A stretch of 64,000 nucleotides of DNA from Larus michahellis (taxonomy: Eukaryota; Chordata; Aves; Charadriiformes; Laridae), in contig NC_133906.1 in the NCBI RefSeq assembly GCF_964199755.1, forward strand, positions 4,154,001 through 4,218,000. The letters run 5' to 3'. Made by a program: the position numbers and the translations under genes. The notes under the pieces are model-generated. The model had not been told where the DNA came from and made no database searches. It saw nothing but the letters and a program-made list of their open reading frames with translations. This document shows positions 48,001 through 58,800 of this stretch, piece after piece; position 1 is the stretch's first letter, and every line of letters begins with the position of its first letter.

Positions 48001-49804
48001 GAATAAAGCAGAAAACCACAAGGGTCAGAGTCTAAACAAAAGCATTTATAATTAGAGCAGAATTTAAGTTACTCTGTCAGGTCTTTCACAGAGGTATTGA
48101 AGTTTATAAATTCTCTGTTCCTAACCTCACAGATGGGCATGTTCTCGCACCCCACACGCGCATGCACAATCTATTCAAGACAGCAGCGGATGCGCAGAGA
48201 GGAGGGCGGCCTTGGCTACTTGCTAATTTCAAAGGAACACAACCAAAGGGACTGGGGCATCCTGAAGAAAGCTTAAAGCATGCTCTCCCCTCCCCACAAG
48301 CCTTGCATACCACCAAAGTAGGGCCTAAGGTATTTGTTGTATCCCATGGTGAGGTTCTCAAATCCAGGGAGGGACGCTGTGTCGCCGCCGCGCAAGTCGG
48401 ATATGTGACCCAGGGAGCACCTCCTGGGGACACAAATAGGTACTGTTACGTGTGGCTGGGCACATCTGGTTTCCCGCTCATGCTCAAACAAGCAAACAAA
48501 CTACAGAAAATGGTTATTAAAAATAAGTAGTGAAATCACAAGCACTTGCTCACATTGCTTACCTTGGCTAAATAATTGGCACCTTGAAGAGGTGGGAAAA
48601 TGGCAAATTATCTCAGCTGATAGCTACAGGTTTGCACACACGGTAGCTTAAGGACATTCTTAAAATGCCCCAGACAAATCAAGCAAGGTCTATGTATCAG
48701 AAGTCATGACAATAACCCGCGGTCTCCCCCTTCCCACCCCTCCTCATACAGTCTCTGTAAGGAACGTGCATTTCTGTTTTCCTCCTGCTTGTGACAGCCT
48801 GAGACAAATCTTGCTGACCAACAGCTCCTCCTCCCCCGTCTCTAGTCCCCTGAAGAAGCTGTCACGCTCGTGTTAGTGTCAGCAGCGTCCCCACAGCTGC
48901 TGTCAGGAGTAAAACCTCTGGGTACACCGACGGGGAAAGGGAAAGCACTGAGCACTTCACAGACACCAACGAAGCGGCCAACCCCTAGAGCTGCTGTGCG
49001 TACAGAGGGTTCAACTAATTTACAATGTCAAAATGAATGTTTCGTGGATGGACAATAAAGCTAGTACCTGACATTATGAGGCTCACAGATCTGTACCGTC
49101 ACACAGGCAGCTGGAGAGACAGGGCTTTTGGACCGTAAAAGTTAAGTTTTATGGTGCAGCGTCCCTGTGTGGTCATGTGCTCACTTGATGAAAATGTGAA
49201 TGAGTGACTCATTAAGAGTTTGTCAGAGTCTCGGGACCACTGGTCTGTGCAGTAAGAAACTTAGCAAGACGGTTACTCAAAGCTCTGATAAATTTTTTTC
49301 TTCTATTCCCTTTAAAGCTGGGTTAGTAGTCCTTGGAGCTTTGCTGTAGGTTTTAAACCAAAAAGGACCGTCCAGCAGAACGATGCTCACATCGTGAGCA
49401 AGTTAATGCACAGCATAAACATAAACCATTCAAGAAATTTAGGACTTGTAGGTCCAGGGAAGGTAGTAACAGTGCTGGGAGTCCTGCGGCAGACGTTTCC
49501 ATTTCCAGCAAAGACTGCAAACTGTTCTGGTCCTGAACAGCAAATAAGAGGTTGCACTGTTAATGTACATACTGTGTTTTGGGGACCTATGCGGGCTGCT
49601 CCCTTCTATGCCACAACCCTTGCTGCACCCAGCTTTCTTTGGATGGGCTGGATAATTGGGAGCATAGTTTCCGTTTGACCCACATTATTTATATGAAACG
49701 TAATTCAGACATTCCCTGTAAAACAAAACAAACGCTTCACTTACTTACCTTTGGGTTGGAAGGAAAAGACACAGACTGAGGAAGCAAAAGTATCTGCAGA
49801 ACAT
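35740..49804 (-). CDS. GABRP: GABA-A receptor subunit pi (nine coding exons, 445 aa)
   Basis: The pi subunit assembles into GABA-gated chloride channels in epithelia and reproductive tissue. The model joins 49804-49749, 48423-48311, 46133-46066, 42877-42660, 41800-41718, 39349-39212, 37907-37755, 37230-37037 and 36054-35740: 1,338 bp, 445 residues (human about 440). All junctions are GT-AG with matching phase. A signal peptide (1 to about 19) is followed by the extracellular domain with the Cys-loop C159-C173 ([15 protein letters not shown]) and glycosylation sites N42, N101, N144 and N195. TM1 is about 241-262, TM2 about 272-290 ([18 protein letters not shown]), TM3 about 300-326, and TM4 ends the protein ([10 protein letters not shown]). 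The pi subunit is indicated by [42 protein letters not shown] and KRKISF, recalled from human GABRP. A noncoding first exon probably lies further right. Confidence 0.97.
37037..37230 (-). CDS. GABRP: GABRP coding exon 8 (TM2-TM3)
   Basis: 194 bp encoding the pore-lining [18 protein letters not shown] and TM3, ending AKAPQE. Acceptor CCGCTTTCCAAG, donor GTAAAGCC. Confidence 0.96.
37755..37907 (-). CDS. GABRP: GABRP coding exon 7 (TM1)
   Basis: 153 bp encoding [14 protein letters not shown], then TM1 and PARTCI. The acceptor TTCCTGAACAG was preferred over a nearer CAG because it restores the segment equivalent to human NYTRLVLQ and keeps phase. Donor GTGAGTTAC. Confidence 0.94.
39212..39349 (-). 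CDS. GABRP: GABRP coding exon 6
   Basis: 138 bp encoding [16 protein letters not shown] through TSQQET plus one base. Acceptor TTTCTCCTCAG, donor GTAAATCAG. Confidence 0.96.
41718..41800 (-). CDS. GABRP: GABRP coding exon 5 (Cys-loop)
   Basis: 83 bp encoding [19 protein letters not shown] through LQLES. It contains both cysteines of the signature loop, 13 residues apart. Acceptor TTTTCCTACAG, donor GTGAGTATA. Confidence 0.97.
42375..42397 (-). repeat. (GGGA)n tract with G-quadruplex potential, GABRP intron 4
   Basis: The plus strand is a CCCT tetranucleotide run. The sense (minus) strand therefore has four consecutive GGG runs separated by single A bases, flanked by further GG pairs. This fits the G3N1 quadruplex pattern and would be present in the pre-mRNA. 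Confidence 0.8.
42660..42877 (-). CDS. GABRP: GABRP coding exon 4
   Basis: 218 bp encoding [14 protein letters not shown] through NGTILYAL plus two bases. It carries [14 protein letters not shown], the conserved beta-sheet core of the ligand-binding domain. Acceptor TCTTTCCCAG, donor GTAGATCAG. Confidence 0.96.
45896..45947 (+). repeat. 29-bp tandem duplication
   Basis: CTGTTCTCATCACACCTCTG occurs at 45897 and again at 45926, followed each time by AA. The period is 29 bp with almost no divergence in the shared 22 bp, so the duplication looks recent. It lies in GABRP intron 3. Confidence 0.9.
46066..46133 (-). CDS. GABRP: GABRP coding exon 3
   Basis: 68 bp encoding [18 protein letters not shown] and ESDM. 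Acceptor CCCTCCACAG, donor GTAAGTGA. The small size of this exon is typical of GABA-A subunit genes. Confidence 0.95.
48311..48423 (-). CDS. GABRP: GABRP coding exon 2
   Basis: 113 bp encoding [14 protein letters not shown] and the conserved [18 protein letters not shown]. Acceptor TTTGTGTCCCCAG, donor GTATGCAAG. The first residues are poorly conserved with human, but phase supports this acceptor. Confidence 0.9.
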
Positions 49805-49838
49805 CTCTGGAGATTATTTCTGTATTTGCTCTGCTTGT
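49749..49838 (-). CDS. GABRP: GABRP exon with start codon and signal peptide (coding part 49749-49804)
   Basis: Found from its splice sites: a strong acceptor (CTTTCTTTTCTGCTTCACAG) before 49838 and a strong donor (AAAG then GTAAGTAAG) after 49749. The ATG at 49804-49802 opens [18 protein letters not shown], a hydrophobic leader, and ends in phase 2, which fits the next exon exactly. 49805-49838 is 5'UTR. The presence of an acceptor implies at least one upstream noncoding exon. Confidence 0.85.
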
Positions 49839-52800
49839 CTGTGAAGCAGAAAAGAAAGGCAAAATTTTGTGAGTTAAGAAAAATTATTTTGAGGGAAGGG
49901 GACAGGGAAAAGAAATCCTGCACAGTCAGAACCACACTCTGTGTGATGTTTAACATTCCCAACACACAGTGGCTCCTGCCCTTTTTTCTAGCTTGTGTTT
50001 TTCAGCACCGTGCTATCTTAATGCTTTCCACATAAAAGACACTAGTGACAACTCAGCTCCTGCAGTCCTTGACAGGGTCACCGAATTTTAGCTGCCACTT
50101 TGTTTTCGATAGGGCTTTTCTGCTTTCAGCATGGGATGGCGATTAGCTGATGTTGAGAATGGCACCATGGGAAGGGATCTATGAAACAGAAAAATGTTTT
50201 GGCAGTCAGACTCTGAAGCCAAGCGAGATCCTGCCCACGTATGATGGATTCAGCATCTTTTAGTTCAAGGCTCCACTAATCAGCCACACAGAAATGCTGC
50301 AGCTCTGCGCTCCATTAGCTTGTACCTGGGATAAACACGTGCTATTAATAGTAATGTTGGCAAGTCACTCAGCATGCAGTACAGGATAAAATCATTTCAC
50401 TTTAAATGGGTTTCGTTGACTTTTCTGGGAGCGGAACCAAATCTTGGCTCCTGGCCCGAGGCTCCCACGGGCTCGTGCTGGCCTTGGAGCAGGTGCCACG
50501 ATGGGCAGCTCTTAACCAAGCTCTGCTCCGCTCCGCATTTCTGCTCCCTGCCTGAAGCGCCGCTTCAGCTGCACACCTTTCCTTGAGCATAGGGACAGCG
50601 CTCTGCAGGATGGGCTGGGCAGTACAACTGCCACAGCTGCCACGGGGAGATCGTTACTCAGCCATCGTTAGTTTGAGCTGGAAACACAACACTGCTCGAT
50701 CTGCTCCGCTATGCTATTTGAAGCGTGTCAGAGTTTTCCTGCAGATACCGGCAAGCCAGCATCATTTTTGGATGGACATGAGTTTTCCTCTTTATTATAC
50801 TGTTACAAACTGGGAGTGACTACGCAAATCATTAGTCCCCATGCCTTGCCACCAGCGAGAGCAAGATCCCAGCAGCTAAGGCCTCAACTTCAAACCTGGC
50901 TGTTCCACAGTAACCCAAATATCAGGAACTGGGTTAGATTCTTCCTGCAGCAGTTCACCACAGCCCAGAGGACACTCTGCCTTCTCAGCTAGTTGCACAG
51001 CTCTGGTGCTGTGCCATGGGACAACAGGGTTCCAGTCAAGGAGAACATCTTGGCCCATACAGAGCCACTAAAAACACCTGAACATTCAAGAACCACCAGT
51101 GCAGGTCATCCCACTGGAGAAAGAATGTTTTTAAAAATAAAATATGCTCTAATATTTGTCCAAAATCTGAATTCCTAACAAGGCTTTGCACTTCTAGCCC
51201 TTTCTCTGAACGTCACGTTCAGATGTTTCCAGATGTTACCGAGTGCTCCTCACTATAAGGTGATTGTGCAGGGCTAGAGAGAGAATCATTTACCCACCCA
51301 CAGCAACGTCAGACCACAATTTTGGTGTCAAAGGAGGAGGATGAATCCAGGCAGTTTAAATAAGAACTTCTAGGAAGAAAGGATAACTCTACAAATTAAC
51401 ATTTAATTAAAGTATGAGAATTCATGAACTTCAGCTGAGGAGCAGTCCCTCATGAGCATCTGTTTTGCACAGGGGCTGTGACTGCTAGCATTTTGGTGCA
51501 TCGGAGTAAGTTTCTAAACAGTTTTATTCTATCTGATCCCAGTTACCAAAACCTTATTTTGAAAAAAAAAAAAAAGAAAGCCAAATTCTATTTATTTTGA
51601 TGACTGACTAATAGAATAGAGACCTCTTATGTAGTCAAAAGCCTTCTTGGGACCCTGTCACGTCTTCAATTAGCAGAAGTGAAGCGTGCACTGCAAGTGT
51701 GCTACTGCCCTACAGTGAAGACCACTGAAACAAACCCACTCAGGTACATTTATAGTTGCTGCTGCCACAGACCCAAGTGAACTACACAGTCTAAATTTCC
51801 CTGTGACATTGCTAATTCTTTGCAAAACAAGGAAAATCTTGTTTTCCTTCAGAAGGTGGCTGCGAAGATAATAAATACATGAAAGACTGCGAGGCAGCGA
51901 CAGGGGGATCTGTAAGTACCTAACAGAGCTAGGAACTAGCCATTCCAAAACACTCATGGGCAACTAAAAGCTGACACCAGTCCCCAGAGCTGAATAACCA
52001 AAGCATTTTTTTTACTCTTCAAGTGTATCAGTTAATACTGTTGCAGTTCTGCTTTTATTGGGCAGGAGCTTTCATCAGAGGTTACCAGCTTCGTTAGTAC
52101 AGTACACTGTGAAGAAATTAGTGTAAGACTGTGTATTTATGTTTCTCTGTCCAGTAAAGGATTTCAGTTTTCTCTGATAGGACAAAAAAAACCCCAAACC
52201 TTAAACACTGTTTAATCTGGGCGTTTTCCTACGCTCAGTGAAAGCACGGCACAGGCAATACCAGAACAGCAGTAGTCATGAAGGCAGCACTGGTACAACT
52301 GGTGGGGAGACTGCTTCCAATGCCCAAGTTATATAAAAATCATTCATTACGTAGACTGAGAGATAATAAAAACCTTGAGAATATAATAGCTTACTTACTC
52401 AGGTCCGTGTTCTCCTACTGGCTGTGCAAATTATACAAAGATACAAGTGTTATAGTAAAATAGATCCAACTTAGAGTCCTCTGCGGAAGGCTGTGTCTGC
52501 TTCCAGAGAAATTTCATAAAATAATGCTTCTTCACAGCAAGCAACAACAGCAGCACGCGTATCCACTGCAGCTCAGTCTGTGCTTCCTTAACTCGGCTTT
52601 ATTCCTCTATCTTTGATGGAGTGGTAAGAGAGAAAACACAAAAGGAGGAAAAAACTCACTGGCAGCCGCAGTGATTGTGTTTATAGGGAATGGGCTGTGA
52701 GGTGACAGAGATGTACAGTCACCCGACAGGGCCCAAAACGGTACCCGGGCTCCTTCGCACCACACCAAGGTAACCCAGAGCGACCGGCTGCCCCATCTCC

Positions 52801-55800
52801 GGGAGTCATGAGCTGTGAGGGAAGCCGGCAGGAACCACTGCTGTCCTGCGCCACCTCCCACTTTACTCTGTAAGCACTATGTCTCACTGCACAGAGCAGA
52901 AAATGAGCATATTGGCCAATTTATAATGGCTGATGACATCCCAATGCCAGGCAATAGGAGCATTTATGAGAATCTAAAAATCCACCCAGGACCAAACCCG
53001 TATGACCAGTGTACTAAGCTTAAGGTAGTAATTTACAAGGTCAGATTTTACTAGAGCCAAATTGCTATGACTGCAGAACACGGCACACAGGCGCGCACGC
53101 GTCTCAGAATAAAACCCGGCTAGGAAAGATACAGAAAACAAAATAAATGCTGAAATAAAACCAGACTGCATTTAATTTGCCCATTTAGGTGTTACCTCTA
53201 TTTATTACACAGAGTTAAAGATTTTCATGATGAACTCAGGCATCATTTGTCTGTTCTACTTCCCTCGTGCTGTAAGGGAAAGCTCTGCAGGGAACACCGC
53301 GGGCTGCCTGTGCTGCGGGCAGGGGCGGTTCACGAGCACCGCTGGGCACAAGTGGTCCAAGGGCAGCCTGTGTCCCACAGCCCAGGTCCTCACACAGTCC
53401 CCGCAGCACCCGAAACCTCAGCCTGCCTGCGCCAAACACAAGCGAGGCCATATCTGAAAATTTTAGGCAACCATTTTCACTGGGGTGTTTTCACAAGTGC
53501 TTTGATTCCCAGGACAAGGTTTGACAAACACCATATGAGGACACTTATTTTCATCTCAGACGTGGAGCGATGTGGCCAGGCTTTGCCATGGCTTGTCTCT
53601 GCTGGAGAACCAGCGCAGCCCTGGCAGCGCTTTCAGAACCTTTCTTCCACCCAGGCCCAGGCGCGTTCCTCACTCATGGCCAACACGGCCGGCGCACGGG
53701 GATGGTGCTGCAGAGAGGCTGGACTCAGCCAGGGACTCCCCTTTTGCTCCCTGTGTTCACTCCCGAGGAGTCACTTTCCAGGAGAAGGCGTCCCTACACC
53801 ATCACCAGCAGTTTCCAGCTTCATGACCGCCTCGTGCTGAGCTTGCTTTGGCCACTGACGCGAATGCACTAGTTGCCAAATACAATTGCAAAATGATGAA
53901 AGAGGCAAAGAGCATCATACACCCTGGGATCAGACTTCCCTGGCTTTGCCAAAACGTGACTTCAAGGGCAACATATTCATTTATCTAGAGAAGGTTTTGA
54001 GTGATTTAAGACAGATATAATCTGTCTTCCCTTTTTTAATGATTCTTTTTCCCCCTTGCCCAGCCTGAACTACGAGCAGTTTTCTGATCTTGAAAGACGA
54101 CTGCTCTGGGGATGTGCGTGGGCAGGGGATTCTGTGAGGAAAGGTTCACGGCCTGACAACTGCTGCTAAAGTCAGGTATTCTGATGATTTATTAGGACAG
54201 CTGTTCAAATTTTAACTTACTGACCAAACAAACCATTAAAGGCTTTCCTTTTCAGTTGATCTAAAATGATTTGTCTCTCAATTTCCTCAACTTTAACTTG
54301 AAATTTATTGTTTTGAAACTTTAAAGCTTGTTCTCCCCAGAAAAAAAAAAAATAGCGAATTGCTATGTTTTTTATTTTTGAATGTTGAAAATGTATTTTG
54401 TCAGGCCAGGAGAAAATCTGAAGCAACTGCAAGGAAGAGAACGGAGTTAACAACAGGGAAACTTTTTTGTGCAACGTTTTTATGCAAGCCACTCTTACTG
54501 AAAACATTAGCTATTTGACACTAAAATCAATTTATACAGAAAACCCACCATTATTACAGAACTAAAGAGCTGGTGGGATCCTGTCACGTGTCAGCAGATA
54601 CACAAGCTCCCTCCTCGGCTGGTCAGGACAAAAAGGGACACTGGAGGCTGACGGAGGAAAAGGGGACGGGAGAACCTGGGAGCAGTGCCTGTACCGGCAG
54701 GTAGGCAATATAGAAATTATTTCTTATTTTTTAGCTTCAAAAATCTCCTTTCTTGCTTATGATATTTTCGAACTAAAACAAGAAATTGAGAAAAGACTTC
54801 AAGTCTGTTAAGTAAGAGAAGATAAAACAAAGCACATAATTTGGGGTTGAAAGGAATGTTTCATATTGACTTAAATTTTCCATGGTTTTGTGTTCTGCCA
54901 AAACCTCACTCAGTTTCTGGTTTGGTTGGAACTGGACTTTTTTCTGCCCTGCTGGTTTCCCTGTTTGAGAAAATCTGAATTCAACCAGGTTGTTTTAACA
55001 ACTTGACCAAGTCCAGAAGGCCCTCATTGGCCCAGTGGTTGCCGGGAAGGGCAAGAGGTGCGTTTCAAAGCAGACGCTGTGGGGGCCCGGGCCCCAGCAA
55101 GGCACGTGCTGGCTGTGGCGGGGTGCGACAGCGGTGCTGAGAGCTGCCTGCTCAGTGACACACACCAACTGCTTTAGTCTGCTTTTTGTTTCTTTTCAGT
55201 TGCTTGGAGCGGTTACCTGAAATCGTGGACAGTTACACGTGGTACTTGTAGAAATCCTTCAAGAACTTCTGTGAACTTCTGCTCTTGGTAAAAAATAGAT
55301 TCTTTCCATCCACATCACTATGATTACATCACATGAAAAATTACCTCTCAATTCCAGAAACCGCAGGCGCTGCCGAGGTGACTTGCTGAGGCTATAGCAC
55401 GCACCTGTGCTTGCTTGAGGCAACCCTCGCCACGTTTCAGCGCACGGCCGACCCTCAGCGCTGTGTGGGGACCAGCCCCTACGGCGGGTGACCCACCCAC
55501 CCACAGGCCATCAGTGACCGCCCAGAGAGAGTCCCACGGACAAAGCGACACCAGGTAACTTAAAAATACAGAGCGCACTCCTAATTTCATATGCACTGGT
55601 ACCACGAGTGGCACACACGTTTATATACACAGACATTATATGTATTACTACTCTTAAGAGAGGGGAACCAGGCCTGTTATTTGCATGACACCCATAAACC
55701 GCAGGCCTGATTCCTGTCTGTCTTACTCCAGCGGAAGTCAGAAGCAACTCCAAGATACAAGAAAGGTTTGCGTAAGATTAGATTCAGTTCTTACATAAGA

Positions 55801-58800
55801 ATGCAAAAACCATGCCTGAGTAACGCATTTCTGTTTTCAAGATGTAAACTCTCATCCTTCAAGCTACTTGTGGGAAGTGGCAGCTTATGCTCACGCATCT
55901 GCCCACCCAACGTGGTGCACAGGTCTGCCTGCAGCTTGCAGGACTGAGCTCTGTAAGTACATACAGAAAATCTTAAATTATATAAAAATCAAGGTTTCTG
56001 AGATTTACTTACGTGAAATAAATTCTTCCTCCAAAATGTCAAGTTTGGCTTCTGTTTGGTCAATTCATTTGCTCTGTTTGAGCAAATACAATGTACATAA
56101 AATTTATAACTAATTACAGTTTTATACAGAAATTAGGCATGCTCCAGGCGGCTCTTCTTCTTCTGCACTAGACACCTAAACTCTAGCTCATCTAAACTTG
56201 CCTGCAGTTGTCAATCTCCGGTAGCTGCAGACCCGTGAGCTCGCAGCTGGCTGTGCTCAGTCCCGTTGGGCAATTACTTGGGGTTTCATTCACTGGGCAA
56301 ACCTGCCCCTCGCTGCCGGCAGGGATCCAGCGCTGGGTACAGAAAGTTCAGCTTCCCTCCTCTAACAGGCAGGCAGCTCGCGAACCCAGCAGCGCCGCTT
56401 TCTACGATTTTGCTCTCTACTTGCCAGCCCCGTAATTGTAACACTATATATACGGTCCCTCCCACCTCAGCAGTTCTGCTCGCTGAGTCGCCTCCATTGT
56501 GTATGTGCAGGTATTTTATGTGAGACATAATTATTCCTGTTCCTATCAGCTGAGACAAGCATCCACAGGATTAACTCCCTCGCGGGACACCAAATTGTGC
56601 ACCCCGAGTACCTTCTGAACTGTACGTGTGAAGAAGAGGATAATAACTGTAGGTACCTGTTACATTAACAGTAAATAAAGCAAAGGTGGTTTGCTGAGGC
56701 GCATTACTGAGAGCTCTGCTCAGTTCTGGGCATGCTAGAGAAGGAAATGGGAAATAAAAGGTAATTATTATGGAAAGATTCTCATGTGAGCAGAATTTGG
56801 AAAGAATGAGAGCGTGTCATTTAGAGAGAAAGTAATTGCAGAGACACAAAGCTAAAATAAAGGAATACAGAGAGAAAATGCATCAGACGTTTTGTTTCTG
56901 ATTATTCTCACATTCTATGAGACCGAGGGCATGGTCAATACACCAAAAGGCTACAGCAGACACACAGCCACAGCGAGCATGTGGAAATTTTTCTTCCAAG
57001 CTTCCAGGCAATAGGTAAATGTAAAATAAGAAACCTGCAAATGCACCGGGTAATTTGGGATGGCTTTCCTTGCTCATCTTTGATGGCTGTGACAGAGGGA
57101 AGCAGTTTCCCTTGCAGCGCTCTGCTGGCTGGCCGCCATCACAGAGTTCTCGGTACCATCTCCTGAAGCGTGCGTTGCGGGCGGACCCGCAGGGCTGTTA
57201 AGCAACGAGTGTGATTTAGCCGAGCGATTGCTACGTGCCCTGGCCCGCCCCGCCAGCAGGAAAAGCAGGAGGGACTCGCTGACCTCTCAGAGGAGGAAAG
57301 GAGCGATGGACAGAATCGCTTTATTTTGTCTTCATTCTCGCTGAGCATCTGCCTGCTTGGAGCAGATGGGTGCCGTGGTGTGCCAACCTCAGCAGCACCT
57401 TGCCGAGGGGGGAAAGGACCTGGCGTGGCTGAAGGGGGGGAGTAAGGATGGATAGAGCCGCCAGTAACTCATTAATTGAAGGCTCGACAACACGCTGACA
57501 AATGAGCATGTGAGAAAAAAATATGAGATGGGGCCCCAAGGAGCACGGTTCAGACGTAATCATTCATCTTACACGCAGATTAGTCTGAATTTCTGTGGGG
57601 CGGTGAAACACTCCTCACCCACAGTCAGTTTTAGGGGAAAACCAGCCATGTAATGTCCGGAATGCCTCCACAGCCCACTTTTTCCCAACACCTTTATTTT
57701 GCTCTCGCAGGCAGCACAATCAAAGCTGCACTGCAGCTGCACGTCCTTTCACGCCAACATTCATTTTTCCTCAATAAATACTCAATATCCACAGTAAAAC
57801 CACGCACATAGAAACACAACATGCCAGCATTTAGCTTTTAGTGATAAATCCCTTTACCTATTGCATGAAGAGGAGTAATTCATATATGAATAAATAAAAC
57901 CTTAGAGCCAGTGAGCACACCCACAATAGGCCACTACAGCTTCGTATGAACAATTTAGCTTTCTTTATAATACTTTTAAAGCTGTCACAACGCCTTGGCA
58001 TGGTGGGATTACCTGCAATGACTGGCAGGCCGGTCCCCATGTGCCTATTAACTGCATGACCTTGCAGCCACCAAGAGCTTATTACATGAAGAGAGTCACC
58101 TCTGGACACCAACTGGAAGCAGATGAAGTACTGAAGAAGCGTGACTGACTTGCCCACAGTAGCTGCCGCAAAGAAAACGAATTGAAACCAAGTGCCCCAC
58201 GTGCTGTTTGCCTTCCGCTTGCTCCGTGCAGTGAAGGAGATGTGTCCCAGGCGTCCTGAGAGCAGAGCTGTGGCCCAACAGAGAGCTGCGTTCAGATGCT
58301 ATAAATTTTACTCAAATCCCTGCATTTGATGTTTCCCACTGACTAGGTGCCTCTGTGGGTTATAAGAACACTTAAAAGCCAGTCCACCCAAAATTCCAGA
58401 CGCGAGGTGACCAACTCTGAAGGCACCTCAGATCCTTTCAGGTTTGTCAGCTCTTGCCAACGGTTGGTGGCAGCTTTGCACCCCTTGCTTACATTGTCCC
58501 CGCTCCCAGGGCACCACATTGCCACGGTTTGGTACCCTCAGCCCGGGCTGGGAGGGTTTGAATATGCCCCCCGGGGCCTCAGTGGTCCTCCCATCCCTTC
58601 CCTGAGACAGGCTAAAATACCTAAAGGTATTTAATCCAGATTCATTTTGATGTTACCTTCTTTTTAAAGACCATTCAGCACCATGTTTCATAGTGCAACA
58701 TGCCATTTAATAGAGCAGTAAAACAAACAAGATTTTTTTTTTTTCTATTTGGACTTCTCCTCCTTTTAACTCACTCAAGAAACAGCATAAATGTTGCCCA

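Larger units (their letters stand above)
36055..49748 (-). other. GABRP: GABRP introns (eight)
   Basis: From 5' to 3' on the sense strand the introns are 1,325, 2,177, 3,188, 859, 2,368, 1,304, 524 and 982 bp. They contain a (CCCT) tract at 42375-42397, a poly-T tract at about 43107-43120, a 29-bp tandem duplication at 45896-45947 and an AT-rich motif-dense block at about 40255-40690. No nested gene or transposon recognised. Confidence 0.85.

Noticed and set aside
53247-53840. 197-codon plus-strand ORF with overlapping frames
   Set aside because: GC-rich patch, open in several frames on both strands, no recognisable domain or splice structure.
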